From Pseudohoeflea sp964511625 (lineage in GTDB: Bacteria; Pseudomonadota; Alphaproteobacteria; Rhizobiales; Rhizobiaceae), in the NCBI GenBank assembly GCA_964511625.1, contig CAZEJG010000004.1:62001-126000 (forward strand): DNA of 64,000 nucleotides, written 5' to 3'. Position numbers and translations under genes: made by a program. The notes beneath the pieces were generated by a model. The model searched no databases, was not told where the DNA came from, and saw only the letters and a program-made list of their open reading frames with translations. This document shows, piece after piece, positions 16,032 to 27,403 of the stretch; position 1 is the first letter of the stretch; each line of letters opens with the position of its first letter.

Positions 16032-17234
16032 ATGACCCAGCCCCCCGGCAACGACATCACGATCCTGCTGCTGGCGGCCGGCGAGCCGCTGGTATCCGCC
16101 ATCCAGAGCCTCAGGCGTGCCGGCTTTCGTGTGGTCACCATGGACCGGAGCCCTGACGCACCCGGACATGGGCACGGCGATAACCGCGTGTTCGGCAGCA
16201 TAGAAGATGCGGATGCGGTCACCGCCGCCGCGCGCGAGCATGATGCCGACCTGGTACTGGCAGCGACGGAAGCCGGCGTTCTGGCCGCGGCCACCGCCAG
16301 CGAGCGCCTCGGTCTGCCGGGCATCGGCGTCGAGGTGGCGTTGAATTGCCTCGACAAGGGACGGATGCGGCAGGCCTGGCGACGGGCGGATCTCCGGCAG
16401 CCCGACTTCCGGCTGGCGGACACCCCGAGCGAGATACGCGACAGCCTAAATGATTTTGGGCTGCCGGCCGTTGTCAAGCCGCGCCGCGCCTGGTCGAGCA
16501 AGGGCGTCACGGTCGTTACCCGCGCAGACCAGATCGATGAGGCCATCGACAACGCGATGCGTCATGCCGGCGCGCATGGATGCATCGTCGAGCGTTTCAT
16601 CGATGGGCCGCTCCTGACCTGCGACGGGTTCGTCAAGGACGGTCATGTGACCTTCAGCATGATCGGCGACGTCGCGTTTCAGGACCATGACCGCTACCGC
16701 GTGAACATGAGCCTCAACTACCCTGCCTCCTATCCGCCAGCAATTCTGGAGGAAGCCCGCAGCCTGATCGCTAATGCGATCGAGGCGATCGGTCATCGCC
16801 GGGGCGCGTTCCATTGCGAATGCATCGTCGGCGAAAACGGCGTCCATCTCGTCGAGATCGGAGGACGGCCCGGCGGCGGGCATCTGTTTGCCCACGTCAT
16901 CGAACAGGCGAGCGGTCTCGATGCACCCGTGGTTCTGGCCAATCTCCTCCTGCGACGGGATATCGATCCCGCACCGATCACGACTGGCGGTGCCTGCTAC
17001 CGGTTCCTCTCCGCCCCGGAAGGCCGTTTCGTCCGCGCGGACGGGCTCGAGAGCGCGCGACTGATGCCCGGCGTGTCGACGATCGGGCTGACGATCCGCC
17101 CGGGGGAAACCGGCGGCGCCGTCACCCACGACAATGCCCGTCATGGCTGGGTCGTCACCGGCGGGAAAGACCGCGACGCGGCACTCGAACGTGCCAGGAA
17201 TGCCATCGCCGCCATCCGAATCGAGATGGACTAA
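16032..17234 (+). CDS. ATP-grasp family ligase
   Basis: A 400-residue ATP-grasp enzyme. An N-terminal Rossmann-like part (ITILLLAAGEPLVSAI) is followed by the ATP-binding core: PAVVKPRRAWSSKGV with the phosphate-binding Lys and a small-residue loop, the VERFIDGPLLTCDGFV grasp strand, and the metal-binding HCECIVGENGVHLVEIGGRPGGG. The C-terminal part resembles carboxylate-amine ligases such as those in peptide and natural-product pathways. Expected chemistry is acyl-phosphate formation and joining to an amine or thiol; substrates are unknown. Its TAA abuts the stop codon of the convergent methyltransferase with no base between. Confidence 0.85.
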   Translation: MTQPPGNDITILLLAAGEPLVSAIQSLRRAGFRVVTMDRSPDAPGHGHGDNRVFGSIEDADAVTAAAREHDADLVLAATEAGVLAAATASERLGLPGIGVEVALNCLDKGRMRQAWRRADLRQPDFRLADTPSEIRDSLNDFGLPAVVKPRRAWSSKGVTVVTRADQIDEAIDNAMRHAGAHGCIVERFIDGPLLTCDGFVKDGHVTFSMIGDVAFQDHDRYRVNMSLNYPASYPPAILEEARSLIANAIEAIGHRRGAFHCECIVGENGVHLVEIGGRPGGGHLFAHVIEQASGLDAPVVLANLLLRRDIDPAPITTGGACYRFLSAPEGRFVRADGLESARLMPGVSTIGLTIRPGETGGAVTHDNARHGWVVTGGKDRDAALERARNAIAAIRIEMD

Positions 17235-17903
17235 TCAGCCGCAATCGGCCTCGAACGGAGCAAATACCGTCAACTCGCCGAAGTCGGTTCGCTTGTCGAC
17301 GAAGACGGTAAACTCGAACGGCATGTAGTCGTGCCGGACGACCACACGCCGCGAGTAGGACAGGGCGAGATCGAGGATCTTCGCCGGGCTCGCGTAAAAA
17401 TTCTCGGCATTGCGGTGATTGACCCGGTCCGACAGGAAATTGATCGCGAAGCCGATGCGCGACGATGCGTTGAAGAGTTCGAACGTCCGGCGGATGAAAT
17501 CCTCGTTGTCCTCGAGGGCGTAGTTGTGTGCGCCTGAGGAGACGATGATGTCGTAGACCCGGTCCAGGCCGCTCTCGACCGGCGAGCCGACATCGAGGCG
17601 CAGATGCGGGAACACCTTGCGGCCGGCCGCGATCAGATCCGGGCTGAGGTCGATGCCGTGATAGTCGATCCGCAGGTCGCACGCTTCGCAGTAGGCGGCC
17701 AGATCGCCGAAGCCGCAGCCGAAATCGAGCAGGCTCGCGGGTTGGGCGACGGGGTCGGGACCGCCGAACCAGTAATCCATCAGGATCTTGTAGCGCAGGC
17801 GATGCTTGGGCTTGGTCCAGCCGAGCGTCTCCGGCGCATAGCCGGTCTCGGCGAGCCGCGCGGCATACATGTCCCGCATCCGGTCCCACGCTTCCCCCTT
17901 CAT
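17235..17903 (-). CDS. Class I SAM-dependent methyltransferase
   Basis: A 222-residue Rossmann methyltransferase. Motif I is LLDFGCGFGDLAAYC, the motif II acidic strand YHGIDLSPDLI, and motif IV YDIIVSSGAHNY. The N-terminal helix region includes RYKILMDYWFGGPD and the C-terminus VFVDKRTDFGELTVFAP. The target is unknown; neighbours suggest a sugar or small-molecule acceptor. It is the last gene of a four-gene minus-strand run; its ATG overlaps the stop of the amidohydrolase by 4 bases. Confidence 0.85.
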   Translation of the reverse strand: MKGEAWDRMRDMYAARLAETGYAPETLGWTKPKHRLRYKILMDYWFGGPDPVAQPASLLDFGCGFGDLAAYCEACDLRIDYHGIDLSPDLIAAGRKVFPHLRLDVGSPVESGLDRVYDIIVSSGAHNYALEDNEDFIRRTFELFNASSRIGFAINFLSDRVNHRNAENFYASPAKILDLALSYSRRVVVRHDYMPFEFTVFVDKRTDFGELTVFAPFEADCG

Positions 17904-18685
17904 GCAGTGTCATCCGGCAGACGAAGAAAACGGGCGAGATTGCGCGACCCCACATTCGCACGCTCGTCGTCGGACAAACCCGCCGCCAGAGCGTCGAAAC
18001 GGGCGCGGACCTCCGCATGGGTATATTCGGGATGATCGACGCCGAAACAGGTCCTGCGATTGAAACCGCGCAGGACGTAGGCGAGATCGAGGTCGAGCGA
18101 GCTTCCGGCGTATTTCATCATCGTGAACGACAGGTCGATGAGGATGTTGTGCGAGTGGCGCACCAGCTGCATGTAGCGCATGAGCTCGACATCCCCGCCA
18201 TGCAGAAGGACGAGGCGGATGTCGGGCACGGCGCGGAGCGCGCGCGCCAGACCGTAGAGCGGGTCTTCCAGCGGCGCGTGTTCGACCGGCCGGTGGCAAT
18301 AGGTGCAGAGGAAGACAGGCAGGTCGACATCCCGGGCGGCCCGCAATGCCTCGGCCAGGCAGTCGTCCCCCATGGAGAAATCCGACAGTCGCGGATGAAG
18401 CTTGATGCCGGCGAAGCCCAGTTCCTTGACGCGGGACAACTCTGCCGCGAGATCGCCGCGCGGGTGGATGCCGGCGATCGGCACCAGTTCGGGATAGGGC
18501 CGGCACGCCTCGATAAAGGCTTCGTGCTCGTAGCCCTCCACACCGGCGAGGCCGACCGCACAGGCGCGGCTGAACCCGTTCTGGCGCATCCGTTCGACGA
18601 GTGCCGGCCAGGAGGCATCGAGATCACGTCCGAACCAGGTGCCGGTGAGTGTCGGATGGGACAGGGAATCGAACAGTCCGCTCAT
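17900..18685 (-). CDS. Amidohydrolase-2-like TIM-barrel metal hydrolase
   Basis: A 261-residue protein resembling the amidohydrolase_2 group (decarboxylases and lactonases). GIHPRGDL, GIKLHPRLSDF, LCTYCHRPVEH, LVLLHGGD and FGVDHPEYTH supply the His and Asp residues expected around a metal centre, in barrel order. The usual N-terminal DxHxH is not obvious in the first strand, so the metal site may be atypical. I chose ATG 18685; the longer frame would use TTG at 18703. It lies between the methyltransferase and the CmcI-like gene in a tight operon. The reaction is unknown. Confidence 0.78.
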   Translation of the reverse strand: MSGLFDSLSHPTLTGTWFGRDLDASWPALVERMRQNGFSRACAVGLAGVEGYEHEAFIEACRPYPELVPIAGIHPRGDLAAELSRVKELGFAGIKLHPRLSDFSMGDDCLAEALRAARDVDLPVFLCTYCHRPVEHAPLEDPLYGLARALRAVPDIRLVLLHGGDVELMRYMQLVRHSHNILIDLSFTMMKYAGSSLDLDLAYVLRGFNRRTCFGVDHPEYTHAEVRARFDALAAGLSDDERANVGSRNLARFLRLPDDTA

Positions 18686-18706
18686 GCCGCCATCCCGAGC
18701 CAAAGC

Positions 18707-19441
18707 CTATCGCACGCAGCGCAGATAGCCGCGCGGCGAACTCGTCATCAAGAGCTTGCCGTTATAGACCGGGTCGATCTCGAACCGATCGCTTTCGGCA
18801 AGATACTCGTCCATCGCCGCCATCGGATCGTTGCCGTTGCCCCAGCCGTGCGGAGGCGTGAAATTGTGGCTCGCAATCGCCAGGCCGGTATCGGCGACGA
18901 TCAGAAACTGGCCCTCGGTGACGAGCGGCGCGTAGGCCGCCAGCTCGTTCTTCACGTGCGCGTAGGAATGGTCGGAATCGAGGATCACCATGACCTTCGC
19001 GCCGGGTTCGATGAGCGCCTTCACGCGGGCGACAGTATCCGGATCGGTCGACGATCCCTCGATCAGCCGGACGCGATGCCCGAGCGGATGGCTTTCGATA
19101 CTGTCGCGGTTATGGGCGCGGATATCGATATCGACGCCGACCACCGTGCCGCGCCCGAGAAGCTGCAGCATGGACGCCAGAAAGATCGCGCTGCCGCCGC
19201 GGGCGATTCCCGTTTCGATGATGATGTCCGGCTTCGTTTCCCAGATGATCTCCTGCATCGCGACGACATCCGACGGGACCTGGATGATCGGCACGCCGAG
19301 CCAGCTCCAGAGGTAGGTGTAGCGGTGTTTTCCGGCCTCGCGCAGGAGATGGAGACCATCGGCATTGAGCGCCTCGTCTTCGCCGAGGGCGATCGCGTCG
19401 CGCCGGGCCTGCTTTTCGAACTCCTTGCGGTCGTCCTTCAT
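18707..19441 (-). CDS. CmcI-like (cephalosporin hydroxylase / rhamnosyl O-methyltransferase) family protein
   Basis: A 244-residue protein of the CmcI family, a SAM-dependent methyltransferase fold. Diagnostic motifs are TYLWSWLGVPIIQVPSD, IIETGIARGGSAIFLASM (SAM-binding), GVDIDIRAHN and VILDSDHSYAHVKNEL. Despite the family name, members act in cephamycin methoxylation and in O-methylation of sugars in glycolipid or polysaccharide synthesis. Near two glycosyltransferases, sugar O-methylation is the more likely role. Start and stop overlap or nearly touch the neighbouring genes. Confidence 0.85.
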   Translation of the reverse strand: MKDDRKEFEKQARRDAIALGEDEALNADGLHLLREAGKHRYTYLWSWLGVPIIQVPSDVVAMQEIIWETKPDIIIETGIARGGSAIFLASMLQLLGRGTVVGVDIDIRAHNRDSIESHPLGHRVRLIEGSSTDPDTVARVKALIEPGAKVMVILDSDHSYAHVKNELAAYAPLVTEGQFLIVADTGLAIASHNFTPPHGWGNGNDPMAAMDEYLAESDRFEIDPVYNGKLLMTSSPRGYLRCVR

Positions 19442-20151
19442 TTAGACGGCTCCCCCGATGTGAGCGGCGAGCCTTCACGCAGCCGGTCGAAGCGCGAGAA
19501 GACGCTTTCCTCGTCGAAATATTTCTTCTCGCAGACCGTCTCGTAGGTCGTCATGCCGGCGGTGTCGATGCAGTGGAACCAGGCGTCTTCCTGCAGCTCG
19601 ATGAAATCGAGCCGCTCGAGAAATTCCTCGTTCATCCACTCCCTGCCTATGATGGCGACGCCGGAATCGTCACAGACCGCGATCGCGCCGTCATAGCGGC
19701 TGCGCAGCGCCTCGGCTTCCTGCGGCTCCGGCGCGGTGTTCTTGCGGTTGAAGGCGCCGACCGGCGTCACCCCCTCGCACCAGATGGGGTAGTTCTCCAT
19801 GCGGAGCGTGTGGGCGTCGCGGACCAGTCCGCAGACGACGAGCGCGGCAGCCTCGCGATAGAGCAGCAGGAACTTGGCGACCAGCGCGCCGAACATGGCG
19901 TAGTCTTCGTAGTCGAAGGCATGGAAGATCACGACCTCGCCCGGCTGAACCGCACTCGCCTGGTCGTGGAGCTCCCAGTTGGAGCAGTTCCAAGCGGTGA
20001 TCAGCCGGATCGGCCCGACACGGAAATGTCTCGGATTGAGCGCGTTGACGCCCTTGAGGACCCCGGTCTTGCCGAGACAGTCGGTCACTTCGGAGGTGGA
20101 AATGCGGTTGCGCCGGATCTTCTCGATGATCGAATTCGACAGGGTATCCAT
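19438..20151 (-). CDS. RraA-like / HMG-aldolase-like family protein
   Basis: A 237-residue protein of the RraA-like superfamily, which includes 4-hydroxy-4-methyl-2-oxoglutarate/oxaloacetate aldolases. It has STSEVTDCLGKTG near the start, CGLVRDAHTLR (the family R-D pair that holds a divalent metal and substrate) and DGAIAVCDDSGVAIIG. A C-terminal extension of about 50 residues contains WFHCIDTAGMTTYETV. The start at 20151 was chosen because the family domain begins there; the frame is open to 20202. As first gene of the minus-strand arm it may supply a short carbon unit, but its substrate is unknown. Confidence 0.78.
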   Translation of the reverse strand: MDTLSNSIIEKIRRNRISTSEVTDCLGKTGVLKGVNALNPRHFRVGPIRLITAWNCSNWELHDQASAVQPGEVVIFHAFDYEDYAMFGALVAKFLLLYREAAALVVCGLVRDAHTLRMENYPIWCEGVTPVGAFNRKNTAPEPQEAEALRSRYDGAIAVCDDSGVAIIGREWMNEEFLERLDFIELQEDAWFHCIDTAGMTTYETVCEKKYFDEESVFSRFDRLREGSPLTSGEPSK

Positions 20152-20503
20152 GGATCGAGACTCCAGAAGGTTTTCAGGTTTCTCAGGCGACTCGAACTGC
20201 AACCGATTCTCCGGATAAGCGGAGCGTCACCCGTGTTACGCGGCTCGCCAGACCAGATCAAGCACCGGCCCGGAACGTCCCCAAAACATAGCGATTGGGC
20301 GGCTTCGAGCAGGACGAAGTCGTTCCGCCCATTTATTCCGCACTGCCGTCTTCAGCCGTCCGGATGACGGGAAAATGGGCAGGTTTTTTACCGGGGAATC
20401 AATTTTTGGTTTGCGACGGGGCCAATCTTGTGGAAGATGCGCGCAGGGGATGCGGGCATCCAAAGATGCTCGCCAATAATCAAAAACAGGGCACGGTGTA
20501 TTC
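20152..20503. other. Divergent intergenic region between the island and the liv operon
   Basis: About 350 bases with no credible gene. It must contain promoters for both arms. A perfect small palindrome (GGATGC-GG-GCATCC, 20448-20461) lies 43 bases before livH and could be an operator or leader hairpin. I saw no consensus -35/-10 pair. Confidence 0.45.
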
Positions 20504-21432
<929 letters not shown>

Positions 21433-21433
<1 letters not shown>

Positions 21434-22875
21434 TGTCCAGCAACGACACCCAACCGGCGGACGTCAACCATCCGGAAGGGGCGCAGATCAAGCGCGAGGA
21501 GCGCCTGTCTGCCCCCAATCTCCCGGCCGACGATCCCGCAAACTCCTATTCCGCCGCCATCAAGGACGCCGCCATCGCTGCATTGCTGGCGGGTGTCCTC
21601 GGCTTCTTCTTCCTCGCCATCCGGACCGATATCGCGCCGGGCGGTCTCGAAATCACCACGCGCTGGACGCTGTGGCTGACGTCGATGGTCGTCGTCTTCG
21701 CCGGACGCCTCGCCATCAGCATTTTCTTCCGCGGCGGCAAGGCCAAGGGCGCGGGCAACAAGGTGCTGAGCACTGTTGCGGTGCCCGGTCTCGGCACGTG
21801 GCTCGGCCGGATCCTCTTCGCCTTTGCGGTGATCCTGCCGTTCTTCTTCACCTATTTTTTCCCGGGCCGCGACCGCCAGTTCATCGATCTCGCGATCCTG
21901 ATCATGACGTACATCATGCTCGGCTGGGGTCTGAACATCGTCGTGGGTCTGGCCGGTCTCCTCGACCTCGGCTACGTCGCATTCTATGCGGTGGGCGCCT
22001 ATTCCTTCGCGCTCCTGTCGACACATTTCGACTTCATCGGCTTCTGGATCGCCCTGCCGCTTGCCGGCATTCTGGCAGCGTTCTGGGGCATGATCCTCGG
22101 GTTCCCGGTGCTGCGTCTGCGGGGCGACTACCTCGCCATCGTGACGCTTGCCTTCGGTGAGATCATCCGCGTGGTGCTTCTCAACTGGTACGAGTTCACC
22201 GGCGGCCCCGACGGCGTGTCCGGCATTCCGAAGCCCACCCTCTTCGGGCTGGAATTCTCCCGCGGCGAAGGTAGTTTCGCAGATTTCTTCGGGCTGGAAT
22301 ACGACTCCATCCAGCGTTTCATCTTCCTCTATTACATCATCTTCGTGCTCGCTATCGCGACCAACCTGATCACCATGCGTCTCAGGAAGATGCCGATCGG
22401 ACGGGCATGGGAAGCCCTGCGCGAGGACGAGATCGCCTGCCGTTCGCTGGGGATCAACACCACCAACACCAAGCTGACTGCTTTCTCGACCGGCGCGATG
22501 TTCGGCGGTTTCGCCGGCTCGTTCTTCGCCACCCGCCAGGGCTTCATCTCTCCGGAGAGCTTCACCTTCCTCGAATCCGCGATCATCCTCGCCATCGTGG
22601 TGCTTGGCGGTCTCGGTTCGCAGATCGGCGTCGTCATCGCTTCCATCGTGATGATCGGCGGCATCGAACTCTTGCGTAACCTCGACTTCCTGCAGGTGAT
22701 CTTCGGTTCGAATTTCGACCCGACCCAGTATCGCATGCTGATCTTCGGCCTGGCCATGGTTCTCATCATGGTCTGGAAACCGCGCGGTCTCATCTCCTCC
22801 CGTAATCCGTCTGCGGTCTACAAGGAGAAGAAGGCGATCGGCGCCGATATGGTCGCACAGGGCGAGGGACACTGA
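21433..22875 (+). CDS. livM: Branched-chain amino acid ABC transporter permease LivM
   Basis: A 480-residue permease, longer than E. coli LivM because of an N-terminal extension of about 40 hydrophilic residues plus extra membrane helices, as is usual in rhizobia. The core has MLGWGLNIVVGLAGLLDLGYVAFYAVGAY, GIPKPTLFG, PIGRAWEALREDEIACRSLGI (the EAA-type loop contacting the ATPase) and GGLGSQIGVV. It follows livH by translational coupling and precedes livG by 2 bases. Confidence 0.95.
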
Positions 22876-22877
22876 CC

Positions 22878-24304
22878 ATGGCACAGACCAAGGACATGAC
22901 CGCGCCGGCAGCGCAGGTGAAATCATGGGACAATGACCCGGTGCTCACCGTCGAGCATCTGACGATGCGCTTCGGCGGACTGACGGCGGTGAACAACCTG
23001 TCGTTCAACGTCGGGCGTGGCGACATCACCGCGCTGATAGGCCCCAACGGTGCCGGCAAGACCACCGTGTTCAACTGCGTGACCGGTTTCTACAAGCCGA
23101 CCGAAGGCCGCATAACCATGCGGCACGGCAAGGTGTCGGACGACTTCATCGAACGGGTGACGATCACCGGCGAGCAGTATCGCGTCGAAGGCGATGCCGG
23201 CGTCTATCTGCTGGAGCGGATGCCGGACTTCACCATCTCGCACAAGGCCAAGGTGGCGCGCACCTTCCAGAACATCCGCCTGTTCGCGGGCATGACGGTT
23301 CTCGAGAACCTTCTGATCGCCCAGCACAACGCGCTGATGGTTGCGTCGAACTACACCTTCGGTGGCCTCATCGGGCTGCCGGGCTACAAGAAGGCCCGCA
23401 CGGCGTCGATCGAGAAGGCGGTCTACTGGATGGAGCAGGTCAACCTGATCGACCGCGCCGACGACCCGGCCGGCGACCTGCCCTATGGCGCCCAGCGCCG
23501 GCTGGAAATCGCGCGCTCGATGTGTACCGATCCGCATCTTCTGTGCCTGGACGAGCCGGCCGCGGGCCTCAACCCGCGCGAATCCTCCGAGCTCAACGAT
23601 CTCCTTCAGTTCATACGCAGGGAGCACGGCACCTCGATCCTGCTGATCGAACACGACATGGGCGTGGTGATGGAGATTTCCGACCACGTCGTCGTTCTCG
23701 ACTACGGCGAGAAAATCTCCGACGGGGACGCCGAATCCGTTCGCAACGATCCGAAGGTGATCGCCGCCTATCTCGGTGTGGATGACGAGGAAGAACTCGA
23801 GGAAGTCCTCGAAGAGGATGCCGCGATCGCCGCCGCCCATTCGAAGGACGAAGCGGTCGGCTCTCCTGTCGCCGAAGCACCGAAAGCCAAGGCCAAGCCG
23901 AAAGCCAAGAAGGCCGCGGCGGCCAAGACGAAATCGGAGCCGGCCCCCGCGCCTGCTGCGACGCCTGTGACTTCGGCACCTGCGATGGCGGGTGCGCTCG
24001 GGGCGCCGCGCGACGGCAAGCCGGACAATCTCACGCGCATCAAGGGCATCGGTCCGATCAACGAGAAGAAGCTGAACGAGCACGGCATCTTCCACTTCGA
24101 CCAGATCGCCGCCTGGAAGGCCGCCGACGTGAAGCAGGCGGAGGACTATCTCGCCTTCGACGGCCGCATCAAGCGCGAGGAATGGGTCAAGCAGGCCAAA
24201 ACCCTCGCCAAGGGCGGGGATACGGAATTTTCCAAACGGGTCGACAAGGGCGCTGTGCCGACAAGCCGCGCCGCGAAACCCGGTAAAGGCAAGGGAGGCA
24301 CCAA

Positions 24305-24308
<4 letters not shown>
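22878..24308 (+). CDS. livG: LivG ATPase with unusual C-terminal helix-hairpin-helix extension
   Basis: A 476-residue protein, about 180 longer than a normal LivG. Residues 1-300 are the ATPase: Walker A GPNGAGKTT, Q-loop FQNIRLF, Walker B HLLCLDEPAAGLNPRE, H-loop LIEHDMG. Residues 300-380 are an acidic stretch (EEELEEVLEED) and then an Ala/Lys/Pro linker. Residues about 383-450 form a helix-hairpin-helix-like domain (NLTRIKGIGPINEKKLNEHG, FHFDQIAAWKAADV, FDGRIKREEWVKQAK) of the type seen at the C-termini of alphaproteobacterial NuoE and some ribosomal L21 proteins. The tail is basic. The frame is continuous and livF starts within the stop, so this is a true fusion. The function of the extension is unknown. 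Confidence 0.93.
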
Positions 24309-25039
<731 letters not shown>

Positions 25040-25049
25040 GAGCCCAAAG

Positions 25050-25403
25050 ATGGAACTTGAAAACGCCCTTCTCTGGGAAGTCTCGGCCTTCGAATTCGTC
25101 CTCGTCACCATCGTACTCGGTGGTGCCGCAGCCTGGATGACGGGCCGTTCGGTCGCCCATTCGTGGGGAACCAACAAGCTGCTCGGTTTCTACATCGTGC
25201 TGCTGACGGCCGCCGTCCGTTTCATCCATTTCTCGCTGTTCAATGGATCGCTTCTGTCGCTGCACTACTACATCGTCGACCTGATCGTGCTGCTTGCAAT
25301 TGCGTTTGCCGCCAAGCGGTTTACCCGCTCGAAGCAAATGGCTTCGCAGTACAGTTTCAAGTTTGTCAGATCGGGACCACTCACCTGGAAAGACCGCCAT
25401 TAA
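25050..25403 (+). CDS. Small membrane protein at the end of the liv operon (DUF6867-like)
   Basis: A 117-residue protein starting MELENALLWEVSAFEF, with three hydrophobic segments (about 13-31, 42-60 and 67-84) and a basic C-terminus (AKRFTRSKQ and LTWKDRH). It starts 10 bases after livF with AGGAG upstream. Similar small proteins occur at this place in rhizobial liv operons; I believe the family is DUF6867 but cannot confirm that. A role in assembling or regulating the permease is possible and unproven. Confidence 0.75.
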   Translation: MELENALLWEVSAFEFVLVTIVLGGAAAWMTGRSVAHSWGTNKLLGFYIVLLTAAVRFIHFSLFNGSLLSLHYYIVDLIVLLAIAFAAKRFTRSKQMASQYSFKFVRSGPLTWKDRH

Positions 25404-25585
25404 CCAGGGCGCAGTCGAACCGGGTCAACAACAAGAAAAATCCTTGGAAAACCCTTTCAATCCGTAAAAATATGGGATTTGATGGCTTCCAAGCGGGGTT
25501 CAGCCCGCGGCGTTCAGACAGACCGGACCGACACCGACCGCTCTGTCGCATCTTGCAACTGGTGTATAAAATTGAGGGAGTAACA

Positions 25586-26680
25586 ATGAAAAAGGCACTC
25601 TTGGCAGGCGCGGCACTCGGCCTTCTGATGTCGACCTCCGCCTATGCGGATATCATCATCGCAACGGCTGGTCCGATGACCGGCCAGTACGCTTCCTTCG
25701 GTGAACAGATGAAGACCGGCGCCGAACAGGCCGTCGCCGACATCAACGCCGCCGGCGGCATCAACGGCGAAATGCTGAAGCTGGAAGTGGGCGACGATGC
25801 CTGCGACCCGAAGCAGGCCGTGGCCGTTGCCAACCAGTTCGCAGGTGAAGGCGTCGTCTTCGTTGCCGGTCACTTCTGCTCCGGTTCGTCGATCCCGGCT
25901 TCGGCCGTGTATGCCGACGAAGGCATCGTTCAGATCTCGCCTGCTTCGACCAACCCGAAGTTCACCGACGAACGTCCCGGCCCGGGCATCTACCGCGTCT
26001 GCGGTCGTGACGACCAGCAGGGCGCCTTCGCCGGCAAGTACCTGATGGACAATTTCGCCGACAAGAAGATCGCGTTCATCAACGACAAGACCGCCTACGG
26101 CAAGGGTCTCGCCGACGAAACGCAGGCTGCCTTCGAGAAGGCAGGCGGCAAGCCGGCTCTGGTCGAATCCTACACCGCCGGTGAAAAGGACTATTCGGCT
26201 CTCGTCTCGAAGCTGAAGGCCGAAGGCATCAACGTTCTCTATATCGGCGGCTACCACACCGAAGCCGGCCTGATGGCTCGCCAGGCCAAGGAACAGGGCA
26301 TGGATCTCCAGATCATCTCTGGTGACGCTCTGGTGACCGACGAATACTGGGCCATCACCGGTGACGCTGGCGAAGGCACGCTGATGACCTTCTCGCCGGA
26401 CCCGACCCAGTATGAATCGGCCAAGAAGGTCGTGGACGCCCTGCAGTCGGCTGGCAAGACCACCGAAGGCTACGTGCTCTACACCTATGCAGCGATCCAG
26501 GCCTGGGCCGACGCCGTCAAGGCTGCCGGCTCGACCGACTTCGATGCCGTGACCAAGGCGCTCAACGATGGCACCTTCTCGACCGTGCTCGGCGACCTGT
26601 CATTCGACGACAAGGGCGACGTGTCGCTGCCTGGCTACGTCATGTACGAATGGCACGACGGCAAGTACAGCCAGATGTAA
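25586..26680 (+). CDS. Branched-chain amino acid ABC transporter substrate-binding protein
   Basis: A 364-residue periplasmic type-I binding protein of the LivJ/LivK family. It has a signal peptide (MKKALLAGAALGLLMSTSAYA, cleavage after about residue 21), then IIIATAGPMTGQYASFGEQM, GGINGEMLKLEVGDDACDPKQAV, VAGHFCSGSSIPAS and INDKTAYGKGLADE, typical of the family. It is separated from the liv operon by 182 bases and has a good ribosome binding site (GAGGGAG), so it may be transcribed separately to a higher level. A strong terminator follows. Confidence 0.95.
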   Translation: MKKALLAGAALGLLMSTSAYADIIIATAGPMTGQYASFGEQMKTGAEQAVADINAAGGINGEMLKLEVGDDACDPKQAVAVANQFAGEGVVFVAGHFCSGSSIPASAVYADEGIVQISPASTNPKFTDERPGPGIYRVCGRDDQQGAFAGKYLMDNFADKKIAFINDKTAYGKGLADETQAAFEKAGGKPALVESYTAGEKDYSALVSKLKAEGINVLYIGGYHTEAGLMARQAKEQGMDLQIISGDALVTDEYWAITGDAGEGTLMTFSPDPTQYESAKKVVDALQSAGKTTEGYVLYTYAAIQAWADAVKAAGSTDFDAVTKALNDGTFSTVLGDLSFDDKGDVSLPGYVMYEWHDGKYSQM

Positions 26681-26704
26681 TCTGGTTTTCCAAGCGATTG
26701 GAAG

Positions 26705-26735
26705 AAAGGCCCGGTCTCTCGACCGGGCCTTTTTC
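26705..26735 (+). terminator. Rho-independent terminator of the binding-protein gene
   Basis: Twelve-bp stem AAAGGCCCGGTC/GACCGGGCCTTT with loop TCTC, followed by TTT. It also helps separate the convergent kinase gene. Confidence 0.92.
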
Positions 26736-26758
26736 GTTTTGCGTGAGATTGCGGTCGG

Positions 26759-27403
26759 TCAGCTGTGCCAGCGGATATCGGGCGGGCGCGACCCTGAAAT
26801 AACGCACTCGGCGTTGACCATGTCGTTGTCCCGCGCCCTGCGTTCGGCAGCATCGCGGTCGTGGCCGTGATCGAGCCATCGGCCAATGAGCCGCTTCTCG
26901 AGTTCGGCGCGATCCACGTCGATCATCACGGTCAAATCGAAGAGCGAGGCCAGCGAACTCCACGGCGTCTCATCAAGAAGCAGATAGTTACCCTCGGTAA
27001 GGATGATCCGGCTTTCTGCAGGAACAAGGCCGGCCCCGGCCCGGGCGAGATCGAGGGTGCGGTCGAAGAGCGGGACCATGACGTCACTACCATCATCCTC
27101 GCGCAGCCGCTCGATCATGGCGCGATAGCCGTCGACATCGAAGGTGAACGGGGCCCCCTTGCGGCCGAGCTGCCCGCGGTCGGTCAGGATGGCATTGTCG
27201 AGGTGATACCCGTCCATCGGGACCACAGGAACCGGCCCGTATGTCTCCGCCAGCTTTTGCCGCACCTCTTCCACCAGGGTCGACTTGCCCGCCCCGGGGG
27301 GTCCGGCGATCGCCACAATGAAGCGTTGCGAGCCGATGGCCCGCATGCGGATTTCCGAGACAAGTTGGCTCAGGCTTTCAATGGAGGTCGAGGTGGGCTG
27401 CAT
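26759..27403 (-). CDS. P-loop nucleoside/sugar kinase-like protein (uridine kinase/PRK superfamily)
   Basis: A 214-residue kinase-like protein with Walker A GPPGAGKST at about residues 33-41, then VPMDGYHLDNAIL, KGAPFTFDVDGY and LTEGNYLLLDETPW. These are the motifs of the uridine-kinase/phosphoribulokinase/pantothenate-kinase-like group, including the rhizobial FrcK-type proteins of sugar-transport operons. No sugar transporter is adjacent here, so the substrate is open. The ATG at 27403 was chosen over the one at 27457 because it follows GAGAAG and fits the family start. It is monocistronic and divergent from the glycine riboswitch. Confidence 0.8.
   Translation of the reverse strand: MQPTSTSIESLSQLVSEIRMRAIGSQRFIVAIAGPPGAGKSTLVEEVRQKLAETYGPVPVVPMDGYHLDNAILTDRGQLGRKGAPFTFDVDGYRAMIERLREDDGSDVMVPLFDRTLDLARAGAGLVPAESRIILTEGNYLLLDETPWSSLASLFDLTVMIDVDRAELEKRLIGRWLDHGHDRDAAERRARDNDMVNAECVISGSRPPDIRWHS

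Noticed and set aside
18707..19441. Beta-lactam (cephamycin) biosynthesis because of the CmcI-like gene
   Set aside because: No other cephamycin gene is present; CmcI-family proteins are common sugar O-methyltransferases.
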